Under the pieces are notes generated by a model that did not search any database, was not told the DNA's origin, and saw only the letters and a list, made by a program, of their open reading frames with translations. The position numbers were made by a program, and so were the translations under genes. 31,241 nucleotides of DNA, from the NCBI GenBank assembly GCA_964464635.1, contig CAYXGT010000022.1, positions 1 through 31,241 on the forward strand, written 5' to 3'. Positions 13,767-22,265 of the stretch are shown here, in pieces. This stretch comes from CAYLMG01 sp964464635. GTDB taxonomy: Bacteria > Planctomycetota > Phycisphaerae > Sedimentisphaerales > Anaerobacaceae. How positions within the stretch are numbered: the first letter of the stretch is position 1; every line of letters begins with the position of its first letter.

Positions 13767-15212
13767 ATGGCAGATGAGCAAACGACCGAATCAAAAAACA
13801 TCGTGACTATTAAAAATGCAGGGCCCTGCAAAAAGAAAATCACCATAGAAATTCCGGAAGAATCCATTAAAGCTGCCGCCGACGATAAATACGAGCAGCT
13901 TCGAAAAGAAGCCGTCTTACCTGGATTCAGAAAAGGCAGAGCGCCAAGAAGGCTTCTCGAAAAACGGTTCGGCAAAGATACGTCGGAGCAAATCAAGCTG
14001 AAACTGCTGGCCGACGCAAGCGAGTCAGCCCTGAAAGATAACAATATTGACTACCTCAATGAACCTGATATCGACTATGAAAAGATTGAGCTGCCGGAAA
14101 CCGACGCGATGAAATTCGAATTTGAGGTCGAGGTCAAGCCGGAATTCAAACTGCCAAAGCTCGAAGGCATAAATATCAAAAAGACCAAACTCCCTGTAAC
14201 AGATGACCAGGTCGCCGACGAAATCGAACAACTACAAAAATACGCCGGTATGTGGACGCCCCGCGAAAAGGGCAAGGTCGAGCTCGACGACCAGGTAATC
14301 GCCGATGTAATAATAAAGACAGAAGGCGTCGAAGAAGAACAACGGCTCGACAATACGCAAATATTCGTCAGAAAGCAGGGCTTCGTCGCTGAGGTACCCG
14401 TAGAAAATCTCGACGGGCACCTCGTCGGTGCATCGGCCGGCGAAACCAAAAAGATAACCACAGAGGTAGCCAAAACATACTTCAGAGAACAATACCGCGG
14501 CAAAAAAGTTGACCTTCAGATTGATATCAAAGATATTAAATTCCTCAAGCCCGCCGAGCTGAATGAGGCATCTCTAAAAAGATTCGGCGTACAGAACAAA
14601 GCCGAGCTCGAAGAAAAAATACGCGACAGCCTACAGGCAAGGTTAGAGCAGCAGGTAAAGCAGGATATGGCCGAGCAGATTTATAAATACCTGCTCGATA
14701 ATACGAAGTTCGATTTGCCGCTGGATATTGTCGCACGTCAGTCAGAAGACCTGCAGCGAAGGCAGTATGTGAATCTGTTAAAGCAGGGACTGCCCAAAGA
14801 GCAGATTGATGAGCAAATCGATAAGCTCAAAGCAGCCAGTGACGAGCAGGCAGAAGAGCAATTGAAAACATTCTTCATAATGGATAAGACCGCTGGCGAG
14901 CTCGGTATAGATGTCACTGAAGAAGAAATCAACGGATACATCGCCCAGCTTGCAATTCAACACGGGCAAAGGCCTGAAAGACTAAGAGAACAAATGGCGC
15001 ATGACGGCTCACTCTCACAAATCGGACTGCAGCTAAGAGACGACAAATGCATCGAAAAGCTGCTCGAAACCGCCAAAATCACCGAGACAGAACCAAAAAA
15101 GGAAACCAAAAAGAAAACCGCAAAAAAAACAGAAAAGAAAACTGTCAAAAAATCAGGCTCCGGCGGCGAAAAAAAGCCCAAAAAAACCACTAAAAAGAAA
15201 ACGAAAAGCTGA
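13767..15212 (+). CDS. tig: Trigger factor with lysine-rich C-terminal tail
   Basis: Trigger factor is the ribosome-bound chaperone that meets nascent chains at the exit tunnel. The 481-residue protein has the ribosome-binding N-domain (about 10-155) with signature GFRKGRAPRRLLEKRFG, a central domain in the place of the FKBP-type isomerase (about 165-260; variable here and possibly inactive), and a helical C-terminal chaperone domain (about 265-445). The last 35 or so residues are a Lys-rich tail (KKETKKKTAKKTEKK, KKPKKTTKKKTKS), absent in typical trigger factors of about 430 residues; it may add rRNA affinity. ATG 13767 has AAGGAA upstream. It is followed by two clpP genes, the order tig-clpP being common in bacteria. 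Confidence 0.95.
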   Translation: MADEQTTESKNIVTIKNAGPCKKKITIEIPEESIKAAADDKYEQLRKEAVLPGFRKGRAPRRLLEKRFGKDTSEQIKLKLLADASESALKDNNIDYLNEPDIDYEKIELPETDAMKFEFEVEVKPEFKLPKLEGINIKKTKLPVTDDQVADEIEQLQKYAGMWTPREKGKVELDDQVIADVIIKTEGVEEEQRLDNTQIFVRKQGFVAEVPVENLDGHLVGASAGETKKITTEVAKTYFREQYRGKKVDLQIDIKDIKFLKPAELNEASLKRFGVQNKAELEEKIRDSLQARLEQQVKQDMAEQIYKYLLDNTKFDLPLDIVARQSEDLQRRQYVNLLKQGLPKEQIDEQIDKLKAASDEQAEEQLKTFFIMDKTAGELGIDVTEEEINGYIAQLAIQHGQRPERLREQMAHDGSLSQIGLQLRDDKCIEKLLETAKITETEPKKETKKKTAKKTEKKTVKKSGSGGEKKPKKTTKKKTKS

Positions 15213-15277
15213 ATCAGCCGATAAATAATAAGCCGGCATAAAATTCAGCCTGCAGAAATTTTTGAAAGTGAAATCAG

Positions 15278-15925
15278 ATGCAAATGGATAAACGTAATAA
15301 AATAATCAGAAACGACACCGGTATCTACACACAAACCAGCAGGTATCAGCTCCAGAGACAGATGACACTCGACGATATGCTGCTGGAAAACAGGATTATC
15401 TTCATGGTCGGGGCCGTTTCGTACGAAAGGTCAACTGAGGTGATAATGAAGCTGCTTTATCTGGACAACCTCAAACGAGGCAACGAGATAAGCCTGTATA
15501 TCAATTCACCCGGCGGAAGCGTTGATGACACGATGGCGATATACGATACGATACGTTTTGTCAGCTCACCCGTTGCCACTTATTGTATAGGAAGGGCCCA
15601 GTCGGGAGCAGCGATTATACTTGCAGCCGGTACCAAAGGCAAACGTCACGCACTCGCCCATGCAAAGATAATGCTTCACCAGCCCTGGGGCGGTGTAACA
15701 GGCCAGGCCGCCGATATAAAAATTCAGGCTGAAGAGATTGTCAAGGCAAAAAAAATGATAAACGAGATTCTCGCTACACACACAGGCCAATCCATCGAAA
15801 AAATAACAGAAGAGACCGAAAGAGACAGATATATGACAGCCGAAGAGGCTCTCGAGTACGGCCTCATCGATGAAGTCCTTCACCACGAAGCCGAAAAGAA
15901 AGAAAAAACTGAAAAGGAAAAATAA
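15278..15925 (+). CDS. clpP: ATP-dependent Clp protease proteolytic subunit (first copy)
   Basis: ClpP is the serine peptidase barrel that degrades proteins fed by ClpX/ClpA/ClpC. The 215-residue protein keeps the triad: Ser109 in GRAQSGAA, His134 in IMLHQPWGG, Asp183 in [18 protein letters not shown]. The usual GxASMG around Ser is changed to GRAQSGA, a variant seen in secondary ClpPs. The N-terminus has about 25 extra residues before [13 protein letters not shown], which could be a propeptide. The C-terminus is Lys/Glu-rich. It ends 14 bp before a second clpP, so the two are probably cotranscribed and may form a mixed barrel. The start at 15278 has a weak ribosome binding site; ATG 15284 is an alternative. 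Confidence 0.93.
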   Translation: [215 protein letters not shown]

Positions 15926-15939
15926 ACAGGAAACCGAAT

Positions 15940-16581
15940 ATGATAGTTAACCAAAATTTAGTACCGATTGTAATCGAAAAAAGCGGCCGGGCCGAGCGCG
16001 CCTACGACATCTATTCACGCCTCTTAAAAGACAGAATCGTCTTTCTCGGCGGGCCTATCGACGATTCAGCCGCAAATCTAATTATCGCTCAGATGCTTTT
16101 TTTAAGTAATGAGGACAGCAACACGGACATTCACTTCTATATTAATTCCCCCGGCGGCTCCATTACCGCAGGCCTGGCTATATATGATACTATGAAATTT
16201 TTGCGGTGCGACGTGGCAACCTATTGCGTGGGATTAGCCGCGAGTATGGCTGCTCTGCTGCTCGCAGGAGGGACCGCCTCAAAGCGAGGCCTGCTCGCCA
16301 ACAGCAGGACACTGCTGCATCAGCCGTTGATATCAGGCGTTCTTGAAGGCGTCGCAACCGACCTGGAAATTGAAGCCAAAGAGATATTGCGGCTTCGAAC
16401 CAGACTTTATACAATACTCGCGGAACATACGGGTAAAGACACCGAAAAAATAGAAAAGGATTGCGACAGAAACCTCTGGCTCGATGCCAAAGAAACTGTC
16501 GATTACGGCCTGGCTGACAGAATACTCAAAAAAGCGCCGGAGATAGTCAAGGCCAAACAGGAAAATAAGAGCGAGCAATAA
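15940..16581 (+). CDS. clpP: ATP-dependent Clp protease proteolytic subunit (second copy)
   Basis: A 213-residue ClpP with a more standard sequence than its upstream paralogue: [31 protein letters not shown] start region, YINSPGGSI, Ser102 in [12 protein letters not shown], His127 in TLLHQP, Asp176 in [16 protein letters not shown]. The start segment matches classical ClpP1 with its short propeptide ([30 protein letters not shown]). The two copies differ widely in sequence, so the duplication is old. ClpX usually follows tig-clpP; here a lipoprotein follows instead, so the ATPase is elsewhere. Confidence 0.95.
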   Translation: [213 protein letters not shown]

Positions 16582-16636
16582 AATATATATGCTGTCGACA
16601 GCCGTTGATTTAAAAATGTAATAAGCGGAAAATGTT

Positions 16637-17254
16637 ATGACGCAGGGAAGTTCAGAAGTGAGAAGGTCTTTTTTACTTATATCTGCATTTATTGTTTTCA
16701 TCTCTGCCTGCAAAAACGCCGAAACAACAAAACCCATCTCCGAAATTGACACACTAATACGGAAAAATCAAAACCTGACCGACCGCCTTGCAACGGCTGA
16801 GCGGCAGGCGGAGCAATTAAAAAAACAGGTGCAGACACTCTCGGTGGTTAAAGATGACACCAAGCCGGAAGATATCTATGATTTACAGAAAGTAAGAATC
16901 TGGCGATATACGAATCTTTACGACAAAGATGAAGACGGCAAAATAGAAAGTTTGATTGTTTACCTTCAGCCGGTTGATTCAGACGGTGACGTAATAAAGG
17001 CTGCCGGCAACGCCGAGGTCCAGTTGTGGGACCTGAACAGACAGCAGGCTCAGGCCCTGCTGGGCACCTGGAAAGTCAGCTCCGGCGAGATTAAAAAAGA
17101 GTGGTATGCAACAGTCATAGCAAGTAATTACCGCCTGATTTTCGACATATCAAAGCTAATCGACAAATACGAAAAGCCTCTCACCGTCAAGGTAAAATTC
17201 ACCGACCTCCTGAGCGGCAAAACCTTCACCGAGCAAAAAATAATCGAACCATAA
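16637..17254 (+). CDS. Lipoprotein of unknown function
   Basis: A 205-residue probable lipoprotein: basic start (EVRR), hydrophobic 11-21, lipobox FISAC with Cys25. Residues about 35-70 form a short coiled coil (IRKNQNLTDRLATAERQAEQLKKQVQTL), resembling Lpp/SlyB-type spacers. The remainder is beta-rich (VRIWRYTNLYDKDEDGKIESLIVYLQPVDSDGD), with an EF-hand-like acidic loop DKDEDGKIE, and ends VKVKFTDLLSGKTFTEQKIIEP. I recognise no named family. It follows the clpP pair by 55 bp and may be in the same transcript. Cell-envelope location is inferred from the lipobox. Confidence 0.8.
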   Translation: MTQGSSEVRRSFLLISAFIVFISACKNAETTKPISEIDTLIRKNQNLTDRLATAERQAEQLKKQVQTLSVVKDDTKPEDIYDLQKVRIWRYTNLYDKDEDGKIESLIVYLQPVDSDGDVIKAAGNAEVQLWDLNRQQAQALLGTWKVSSGEIKKEWYATVIASNYRLIFDISKLIDKYEKPLTVKVKFTDLLSGKTFTEQKIIEP

Positions 17255-17264
17255 CCTATCATCA

Positions 17265-17430
17265 AGTATCGAGAATCTACTGACATTTTTATTAGATAAG
17301 CTTCACTTTTTTAATTTGTCATTCCGCACTTGATGCGGAATCCATCTTCTAAAAACTGGATTCCCGCTTCCGCGGGAATGACACAAAAGCTAAAGTTTCT
17401 TTTTTAGAAACGGCATTAGTATCGAGAATC
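17265..17430. repeat. 13-bp direct repeats flanking a palindromic element
   Basis: AGTATCGAGAATC occurs exactly at 17265-17277 and again at 17418-17430, on either side of the TGTCATTCC palindrome. This is too long for most target-site duplications, so it may be part of a larger repeat family. After the second copy comes a pyrimidine-rich low-complexity run of TTTTTGCC-type units (about 17431-17460). Confidence 0.6.
17317..17383. repeat. Palindromic dispersed repeat (MITE/REP-like) with TGTCATTCC ends
   Basis: 67 bp bounded by inverted ends TGTCATTCC and GGAATGACA. Inside are two perfect hairpins, ATTCCGCA-CTTGA-TGCGGAAT (17321-17341) and ATTCCCGC-TTCC-GCGGGAAT (17360-17379), and the outer parts also pair through GGAATCCA/TGGATTCC, allowing a cruciform. 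The pattern GTCATTCC...GGAATCC...GGATTCCCGC...GGGAATGAC is a familiar intergenic repeat in many bacteria. No transposase is present. Confidence 0.75.
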
Positions 17431-17475
17431 CTTTTTTCCTTTTGCCTTTTTGCCTTTTACTTATAAAATGTTTCT

Positions 17476-18423
17476 ATGCAGAACCTTAAAAACAAAATTA
17501 TCTGCGGCGACTGCATAAAAATCCTGGCTAAGGTAAAACAGCCTTTCGCCGACCTTATTTTCGCCGACCCCCCTTTCAACATCGGCTACAAATACGACAA
17601 ATACAACGACAAGGTCAAGGCCAAAAACTATATCGCATGGACGAGGCAATGGATGACCGCCTGCAAAAAAGTATTGAAACCATCCGGTTCATTTTACATT
17701 GCCATCGGTGACGATTATGCAGCCAACGTTAAAATCATCGCCGATGAGCTCGGCCTTTATATGAGAAACTGGATTATATGGCACTATAGTTTCGGCCAGC
17801 AGACAAAAAATAAATTTGCACGCTCCCATACGCACATATTCTATTTTGTAAATGATAAAAAAAATTCTACATTTAACGATTACGCCGTGCGAGTTCCTTC
17901 GGACAGACAGCTAATCTACAACGACAGACGTGCTCACTCGGCCGGCAAGCTGCCCGACGATGTCTGGAGCGAATTCCCGCGGGTCTGCGGAACATTTAAG
18001 GAACGCACCGGCTTTCATCCCTGTCAGATGCCCCTGACTCTTCTAAAAAGAATAATCTCGGTAAGCTCGAATCCCGGCGACTGGGTTCTTGACCCCTTCA
18101 GCGGCTCAGGCACTACCGCGGCAGCAAGTCTGCTCCTAAGGAGAAACTTTACAGCTATTGAGATATCCAAACAATATGTCACCAAAGCTAAAAGACGGCT
18201 CGATGAGCTAAAAAAACAAAATGCTCGAAATCTTTTCTTCGATTTCAGAGAGATGAACGAGCTAAAACAGCTCTTATCTGATATGAGGATGCCGGCTGAA
18301 AAAATCGCTAACGACAAAAAACTGTTGAAACTTTTCACAAATCAGTTTTCAATAAGGATGAATAACGGCAGAAAATACGGCACTTCAGATATGACAGCGG
18401 CATTAAAGGTTATGGAAAATTGA
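17476..18423 (+). CDS. Orphan DNA methyltransferase (N6-adenine/N4-cytosine, beta class)
   Basis: A 315-residue SAM-dependent DNA amino-methyltransferase. The catalytic motif IV DPPF (31-34, ADPPFNIGY) precedes the SAM-binding motif I DPFSGSGTT (206-214), the order of beta-class enzymes such as CcrM and HinfI-type methylases. The region between (about 35-190) carries the target recognition elements (WTRQWMTACKKVLKPSGSFYIAIGDD, HIFYFV). The last 65 residues are an extra Lys-rich helical tail. Target sequence cannot be predicted. No restriction endonuclease, helicase or specificity subunit lies nearby, so this is an orphan, perhaps an epigenetic or replication-linked enzyme. Its TGA overlaps the TTG start of lnt by three bases (TTGA). 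ATG 17476 follows a pyrimidine-rich run with no ribosome binding site. Confidence 0.9.
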   Translation: MQNLKNKIICGDCIKILAKVKQPFADLIFADPPFNIGYKYDKYNDKVKAKNYIAWTRQWMTACKKVLKPSGSFYIAIGDDYAANVKIIADELGLYMRNWIIWHYSFGQQTKNKFARSHTHIFYFVNDKKNSTFNDYAVRVPSDRQLIYNDRRAHSAGKLPDDVWSEFPRVCGTFKERTGFHPCQMPLTLLKRIISVSSNPGDWVLDPFSGSGTTAAASLLLRRNFTAIEISKQYVTKAKRRLDELKKQNARNLFFDFREMNELKQLLSDMRMPAEKIANDKKLLKLFTNQFSIRMNNGRKYGTSDMTAALKVMEN

Positions 18424-20132
18424 AAGAACCGGAGATAAAAAATTATTTCGGCATCGCTTTTGCTTTCGCAGTCACTGCTGTCTTTCTCAGCATTATTCAG
18501 CCGCCGAGAGGACTATCGGCTTTTGCCTGGATTGCTTATATACCCTTTATCCTCGCGTGCTCGCCTCGGGTAAGATTCAAAACCCTGATAATATCGGCAT
18601 ACATAGTGGCTTTGTCTTACTGGCTCGTCAATCTGTACTGGATAAACATTGTGACCATCGTCGGCTGGATTGTATTTTGCGCCTATACCGCCCTGCTCTG
18701 GCCGCTGCTTGCCGTCGCAATCAGATTCTGCAGGGCAAAAAAGCTGCCCCTGTTTCTGTCGGCTGCAATTCTCATCGTCGGTGCAGAACAGCTTCAGGGA
18801 TTTGTTCTCGGCGGTTTCCTCTGGCAGCATCTCGCTCACAGCCAGTATGCAAATATCATACTAATCCAGATAGCGGATATCTTCGGTGCCGCAGGACTGT
18901 CTCTGCTCATAGCGATGGTCAACGCACTCTTTGCTGATTTGTTTATTGCTGCCTATCATAAAAAACTGTTCACCGTACCAGTCCTGTTAAAAACACTTTT
19001 GGTAACCGCAGCTCTTGCCGGCACGTTCTTTTACGGCAGATGGCGAATCGAGCAGTCCGATAAAACAATAGAAGACGGGCCGCTCGTCGCCGCTTTACAG
19101 TCAAACATACCGCAATCGGTGAAAAGCTCGGACTCTGACGAAATTAATGAGCAGACTTTTGCCGGGCTTGTCCAGGAAAGTAACAAAATCGCAAATACAG
19201 AACCGCTGCTGATTGTCTGGCCCGAAACCGTCGTACCTGCCATTTTAGACGAAAGGATATTGAGGGTGATTGACCCTTTGAGCACTCACAAGCAGTTTGA
19301 CCTGCGTCTTCGCGAGCACGCAAAGGACAACGCGTACCTTCTTGTCGGCGCCAGCGGCGGCAAACCGAAATTTGTCGGCAGTCTCGACATTCAGGGCCTG
19401 GCCGCAAGATACAACAGCGCATTTTTATATACTCCTCACGGAAACAAGGCATATCAGCAGTACAATAAAATACATCTTGTGCTCTTCGGTGAGTATGTCC
19501 CATTCAGGAAAAAGCTGCCCTGGCTATATGATTTACTGATGAAATTTACTCCCTACGACTTCGACTACAGCCTGGACGCCGGTGATGAGTACACCGTCTT
19601 TGAGTTGGAAAAGCCAGGCCGGAGCGACACCTATAAATTCAGCGTGATGATATGTTACGAGGACACAGTGCCGGCCATAGCGAGAAGATTCACCCTCGAC
19701 GAACAGGGCCGAAAGCAAATCGACTGGCTCATCAATATAAGCAATGACGGCTGGTTCGTAAAATTCAAAAATGACAAGGCCTACCCCAGCACCGAGCTGG
19801 CCCAGCACGCCGCCGTCTGTGTCTTCCGGGCCGTCGAGAACAGAATTGCCGTCCTCCGCAGCGTCAATACCGGCATCAGCTGCCTTATAGACTCGGCCGG
19901 CAGGATAAAAAACGGCTTTATCGACGGAAATTTGCCCCTCGAGGCTATGAAACGGACCGCTATGACTGGATGGTTTACCGATAAAATGCCGATAGATAAA
20001 AGAGTAACTTTTTATAGTAAATATGGAAACTGGCTCGACATTTGCTGCGCCATCTTTTTCGCAGTAATAATGTCAGTAGCGATAATAAAGAGAGGTTCGA
20101 GGTCGTTTCAGGCAAAAAACTGGAGAAGATAA
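18420..20132 (+). CDS. lnt: Apolipoprotein N-acyltransferase
   Basis: Lnt adds the third acyl chain to the N-terminal Cys of lipoproteins at the inner membrane, the last step before Lol export. The 570-residue protein has some eight membrane segments (about 10-205, plus one near 545-562) and a carbon-nitrogen hydrolase domain (about 222-520) with the triad Glu269 (IVWPETVVP), Lys350 (YNKIHLVLFGEYVPF) and Cys412 (VMICYEDTVP). Length is close to the usual 510-560. The start is TTG at 18420, overlapping the methyltransferase stop. It overlaps the next gene, a lipoprotein, by one base (TAATG). Lnt implies a diderm envelope and serves the several lipoproteins in this window. Confidence 0.95.
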   Translation: MKEPEIKNYFGIAFAFAVTAVFLSIIQPPRGLSAFAWIAYIPFILACSPRVRFKTLIISAYIVALSYWLVNLYWINIVTIVGWIVFCAYTALLWPLLAVAIRFCRAKKLPLFLSAAILIVGAEQLQGFVLGGFLWQHLAHSQYANIILIQIADIFGAAGLSLLIAMVNALFADLFIAAYHKKLFTVPVLLKTLLVTAALAGTFFYGRWRIEQSDKTIEDGPLVAALQSNIPQSVKSSDSDEINEQTFAGLVQESNKIANTEPLLIVWPETVVPAILDERILRVIDPLSTHKQFDLRLREHAKDNAYLLVGASGGKPKFVGSLDIQGLAARYNSAFLYTPHGNKAYQQYNKIHLVLFGEYVPFRKKLPWLYDLLMKFTPYDFDYSLDAGDEYTVFELEKPGRSDTYKFSVMICYEDTVPAIARRFTLDEQGRKQIDWLINISNDGWFVKFKNDKAYPSTELAQHAAVCVFRAVENRIAVLRSVNTGISCLIDSAGRIKNGFIDGNLPLEAMKRTAMTGWFTDKMPIDKRVTFYSKYGNWLDICCAIFFAVIMSVAIIKRGSRSFQAKNWRR

Positions 20133-21157
20133 TGAAGCAGACTAACAATCCCTATTATCGTACATCGATTTTAGTTCTTTTCTGTGCTTTTGTGCTTGTC
20201 GGCTGCAATGAAACGGTTCAGACAGAAGGGTATTCGAATGAAACATCGATGCGAGGTCTCCTTCCACAGGCAGATAAAATCGTTAACGACGGCTTACTTG
20301 ATGAAGACCCCTATATAAGAACGACTGCCGTCGAGGTCGTTGCAACTACCGCCAGAATGCAGTTTATGCCGATAGTAGAAAGACTATTAATGGACAAGAT
20401 AGTGCCCGTGCGATTCTCGGCAGCCCTGGCAGTCGGTGACACAAAATATCGGGATGCCAAAAGTGCCCTGAATGCTCTTTATAAATCACCCGACGACAAT
20501 ACCCGCCTCGCCGCTGCTTATGCACTTTATAAGCTCGGAGATAAAAATAAACTCGCGGCATTCGGTCAGGCAATATCCAGCAAAAATATGTCTGTCAGGG
20601 CGAACGCGGTATTCCTGCTCGGCAAATGCGGCGACAAAAGTTCTCTAACACCTTTATACTGGGCCAAAGATGCCGATGATTCCGATGACAAGGTTCGCTT
20701 TCAGGCCGCGGAAGCCATCGCAAAGCTCGGCGATGAAAAGATATATCCAAAACTCTGGACTATGATATTAAACATAAACGCCGACGACAGAATTCTCGGC
20801 CTGCGGGCGATGGGTGCGCTTGGAACAGAACTCGCCAGGGGTGCGCTTACTACCGCTCTCTCAGACCCGAACGAGGTGCTTGAGGTCAGACTTGTCGCTG
20901 CTGAGCAGCTCGGTCAGCTCGGATATACAGACGGAGAGCCTGTGGTGCTCGAAGTGTTTACCAAAAATTTAACGGAAAATATGGATAACAATGACGCCGA
21001 AAGAGTAAAGGTACTGACCGCACTCGCGACTGGACAAATAAGGACGGCAAACCTGACAAAATACCTGCCAAAATTATTGAAGGACAGGTCAAAATTAGTA
21101 CGTTTAGCTGCTGCAAAAGCCGTTTTTCAATGTCAGATGACACGCCTTGAGAATTGA
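20132..21157 (+). CDS. HEAT-repeat lipoprotein
   Basis: A 341-residue lipoprotein with a helical-repeat scaffold. The N-terminus MKQTNNPYYRTSILVLFCAFVLVGC is a lipoprotein signal with Cys25. From about 45 on there are some seven HEAT-type helix pairs (e.g. DEDPYIRTTAVEVVATTA, DKIVPVRFSAALAVGD, SKNMSVRANAVFLLGKCGD, DDKVRFQAAEAIAKLGD, NEVLEVRLVAAEQLGQLG, RSKLVRLAAAKAVF), which usually mediate protein contacts. ATG 20132 is chosen over an upstream in-frame start inside lnt since GGAGAAG sits just before it and it exposes the signal peptide. Third gene of the methyltransferase-lnt cluster. Confidence 0.9.
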   Translation: MKQTNNPYYRTSILVLFCAFVLVGCNETVQTEGYSNETSMRGLLPQADKIVNDGLLDEDPYIRTTAVEVVATTARMQFMPIVERLLMDKIVPVRFSAALAVGDTKYRDAKSALNALYKSPDDNTRLAAAYALYKLGDKNKLAAFGQAISSKNMSVRANAVFLLGKCGDKSSLTPLYWAKDADDSDDKVRFQAAEAIAKLGDEKIYPKLWTMILNINADDRILGLRAMGALGTELARGALTTALSDPNEVLEVRLVAAEQLGQLGYTDGEPVVLEVFTKNLTENMDNNDAERVKVLTALATGQIRTANLTKYLPKLLKDRSKLVRLAAAKAVFQCQMTRLEN

Positions 21158-21193
21158 ATTTCTGATATAATTTTTGTTATAGGACTTAGTTTT

Positions 21194-21208
21194 AGGCAAT
21201 TTAGTAAA
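21194..21208 (+). repeat. Shared motif AGGCAATTTAGTAAA, copy 1
   Basis: A 15-base motif just upstream of the -35 of the coiled-coil gene promoter. It recurs with one mismatch at 22480-22494 before mreB, where an inverted part-copy AAATTGCCT lies at 22427-22435. Possible common regulatory site. Confidence 0.4.
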
Positions 21209-21214
21209 AATAGC

Positions 21215-21243
21215 TTGACCTTTTTCGGTTAAAACGGTAAAAT
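21215..21243 (+). promoter_or_regulatory. Predicted promoter of the coiled-coil/mre region
   Basis: TTGACC (21215-21220) and TAAAAT (21238-21243) with a 17-base spacer; start expected near 21250, 80 bases before the GTG of the coiled-coil gene. Confidence 0.75.
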
Positions 21244-21328
21244 TATGATAATTGAAGTGTATAAATTTTCATTCATCTGAGAAGGGGTATACACGGATTT
21301 TATCTATAACGAGTGAAAGGAGCCCATT

Positions 21329-22201
21329 GTGAGTACCCTCACAAAGAGTTTTATCATTTTACTAACGATATCTTCTCTTTTCCTTTGCGGCTACGTTGTG
21401 CAATACGTCTCCAGCGTCAGCAACTACAAGGATGATTTCGAAAAGGCACAAAGACAAGCAAATGCAAAGCAGAGTGAAATAGAAAACCTGAACCAGAATT
21501 TGAAGGACGAAAGAAACAAACGCATCCAGCTTGAGGACAGCAAGATCAAGGAAATAGCGGCTCTTGACGCAAAGATAACCGAGCTGCAGACAGAAATTAA
21601 AGACCTTAAACGAGAAAATGCCGGCCTTACCGCAACTGTTGAAAGCTGGATTACTACTACTCAGCAGCTCACAAATCTAAGTGACAAAAACAGAGAAATG
21701 TACGTAACGGCTTTTTCAGAGCTGAACAAAACAAAAGACGAGCTCGTCGGTGAAAAAACAAAGCTCGACGAAACCTCAAATACACTGATAGAGAAAGAGG
21801 CTTTAATAGATATGCTGGAGGTAAACGTTAAGCAGCTCACTGAAGAAAAGATAGCGCTCGAAAATAAATTAAACAGTATCCTGCGACCTTACGGAACAAA
21901 AGCTGCTGCGCAACAGCCTTTAATACCGCAAAGCGACCTCGCTCAGCTCGCAACCGCAACTACAGCAAAGATCGGCCTGAAAGGCTTCGTCAGCAGCGTG
22001 GATATGAAAAACTCAATGGCTCAGATATCGATTGGCGGCTCACACGGAGTTAAAAAGGCAATGAGATTTCACGTCAGCAGAGGCAACGAGTATATATGCG
22101 ATATAGTCATATCAGATGTTGCAGCCGATGTGTCAGTCGGTATGCTTGAGCTCATCCAGCAGCAGCCGAGACCCGGAGATAACGTATCTACAAACTGGTA
22201 G
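21329..22201 (+). CDS. Membrane-anchored coiled-coil protein, unknown function
   Basis: A 290-residue protein starting with GTG at 21329 behind AAAGGAG. One membrane segment near the N-terminus (about 8-28) anchors it, a long coiled coil follows (about 33-190, heptads such as EKAQRQANAKQSEIENLNQNL), and a compact beta-rich C-terminal domain (about 205-290) contains GLKGFVSSVDMKNSMAQISIGGSHGVKKAMRFHV and ends PRPGDNVSTNW. The 'xGSxxGVKxGxxxxV...G...V' pattern also occurs in MreC (here NRGENHGLKAGQFV), so the C-domain could be an MreC-like beta fold. Topology and position before mreB suggest a role in the cell envelope or shape machinery; that is inference. Confidence 0.83.
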   Translation: MSTLTKSFIILLTISSLFLCGYVVQYVSSVSNYKDDFEKAQRQANAKQSEIENLNQNLKDERNKRIQLEDSKIKEIAALDAKITELQTEIKDLKRENAGLTATVESWITTTQQLTNLSDKNREMYVTAFSELNKTKDELVGEKTKLDETSNTLIEKEALIDMLEVNVKQLTEEKIALENKLNSILRPYGTKAAAQQPLIPQSDLAQLATATTAKIGLKGFVSSVDMKNSMAQISIGGSHGVKKAMRFHVSRGNEYICDIVISDVAADVSVGMLELIQQQPRPGDNVSTNW

Positions 22202-22265
22202 CTGATAAAACTTCTGTCTGCGGAAAAAATGCTTTCTTTAAAGCTGTTTTATATGAGGTAGATAT

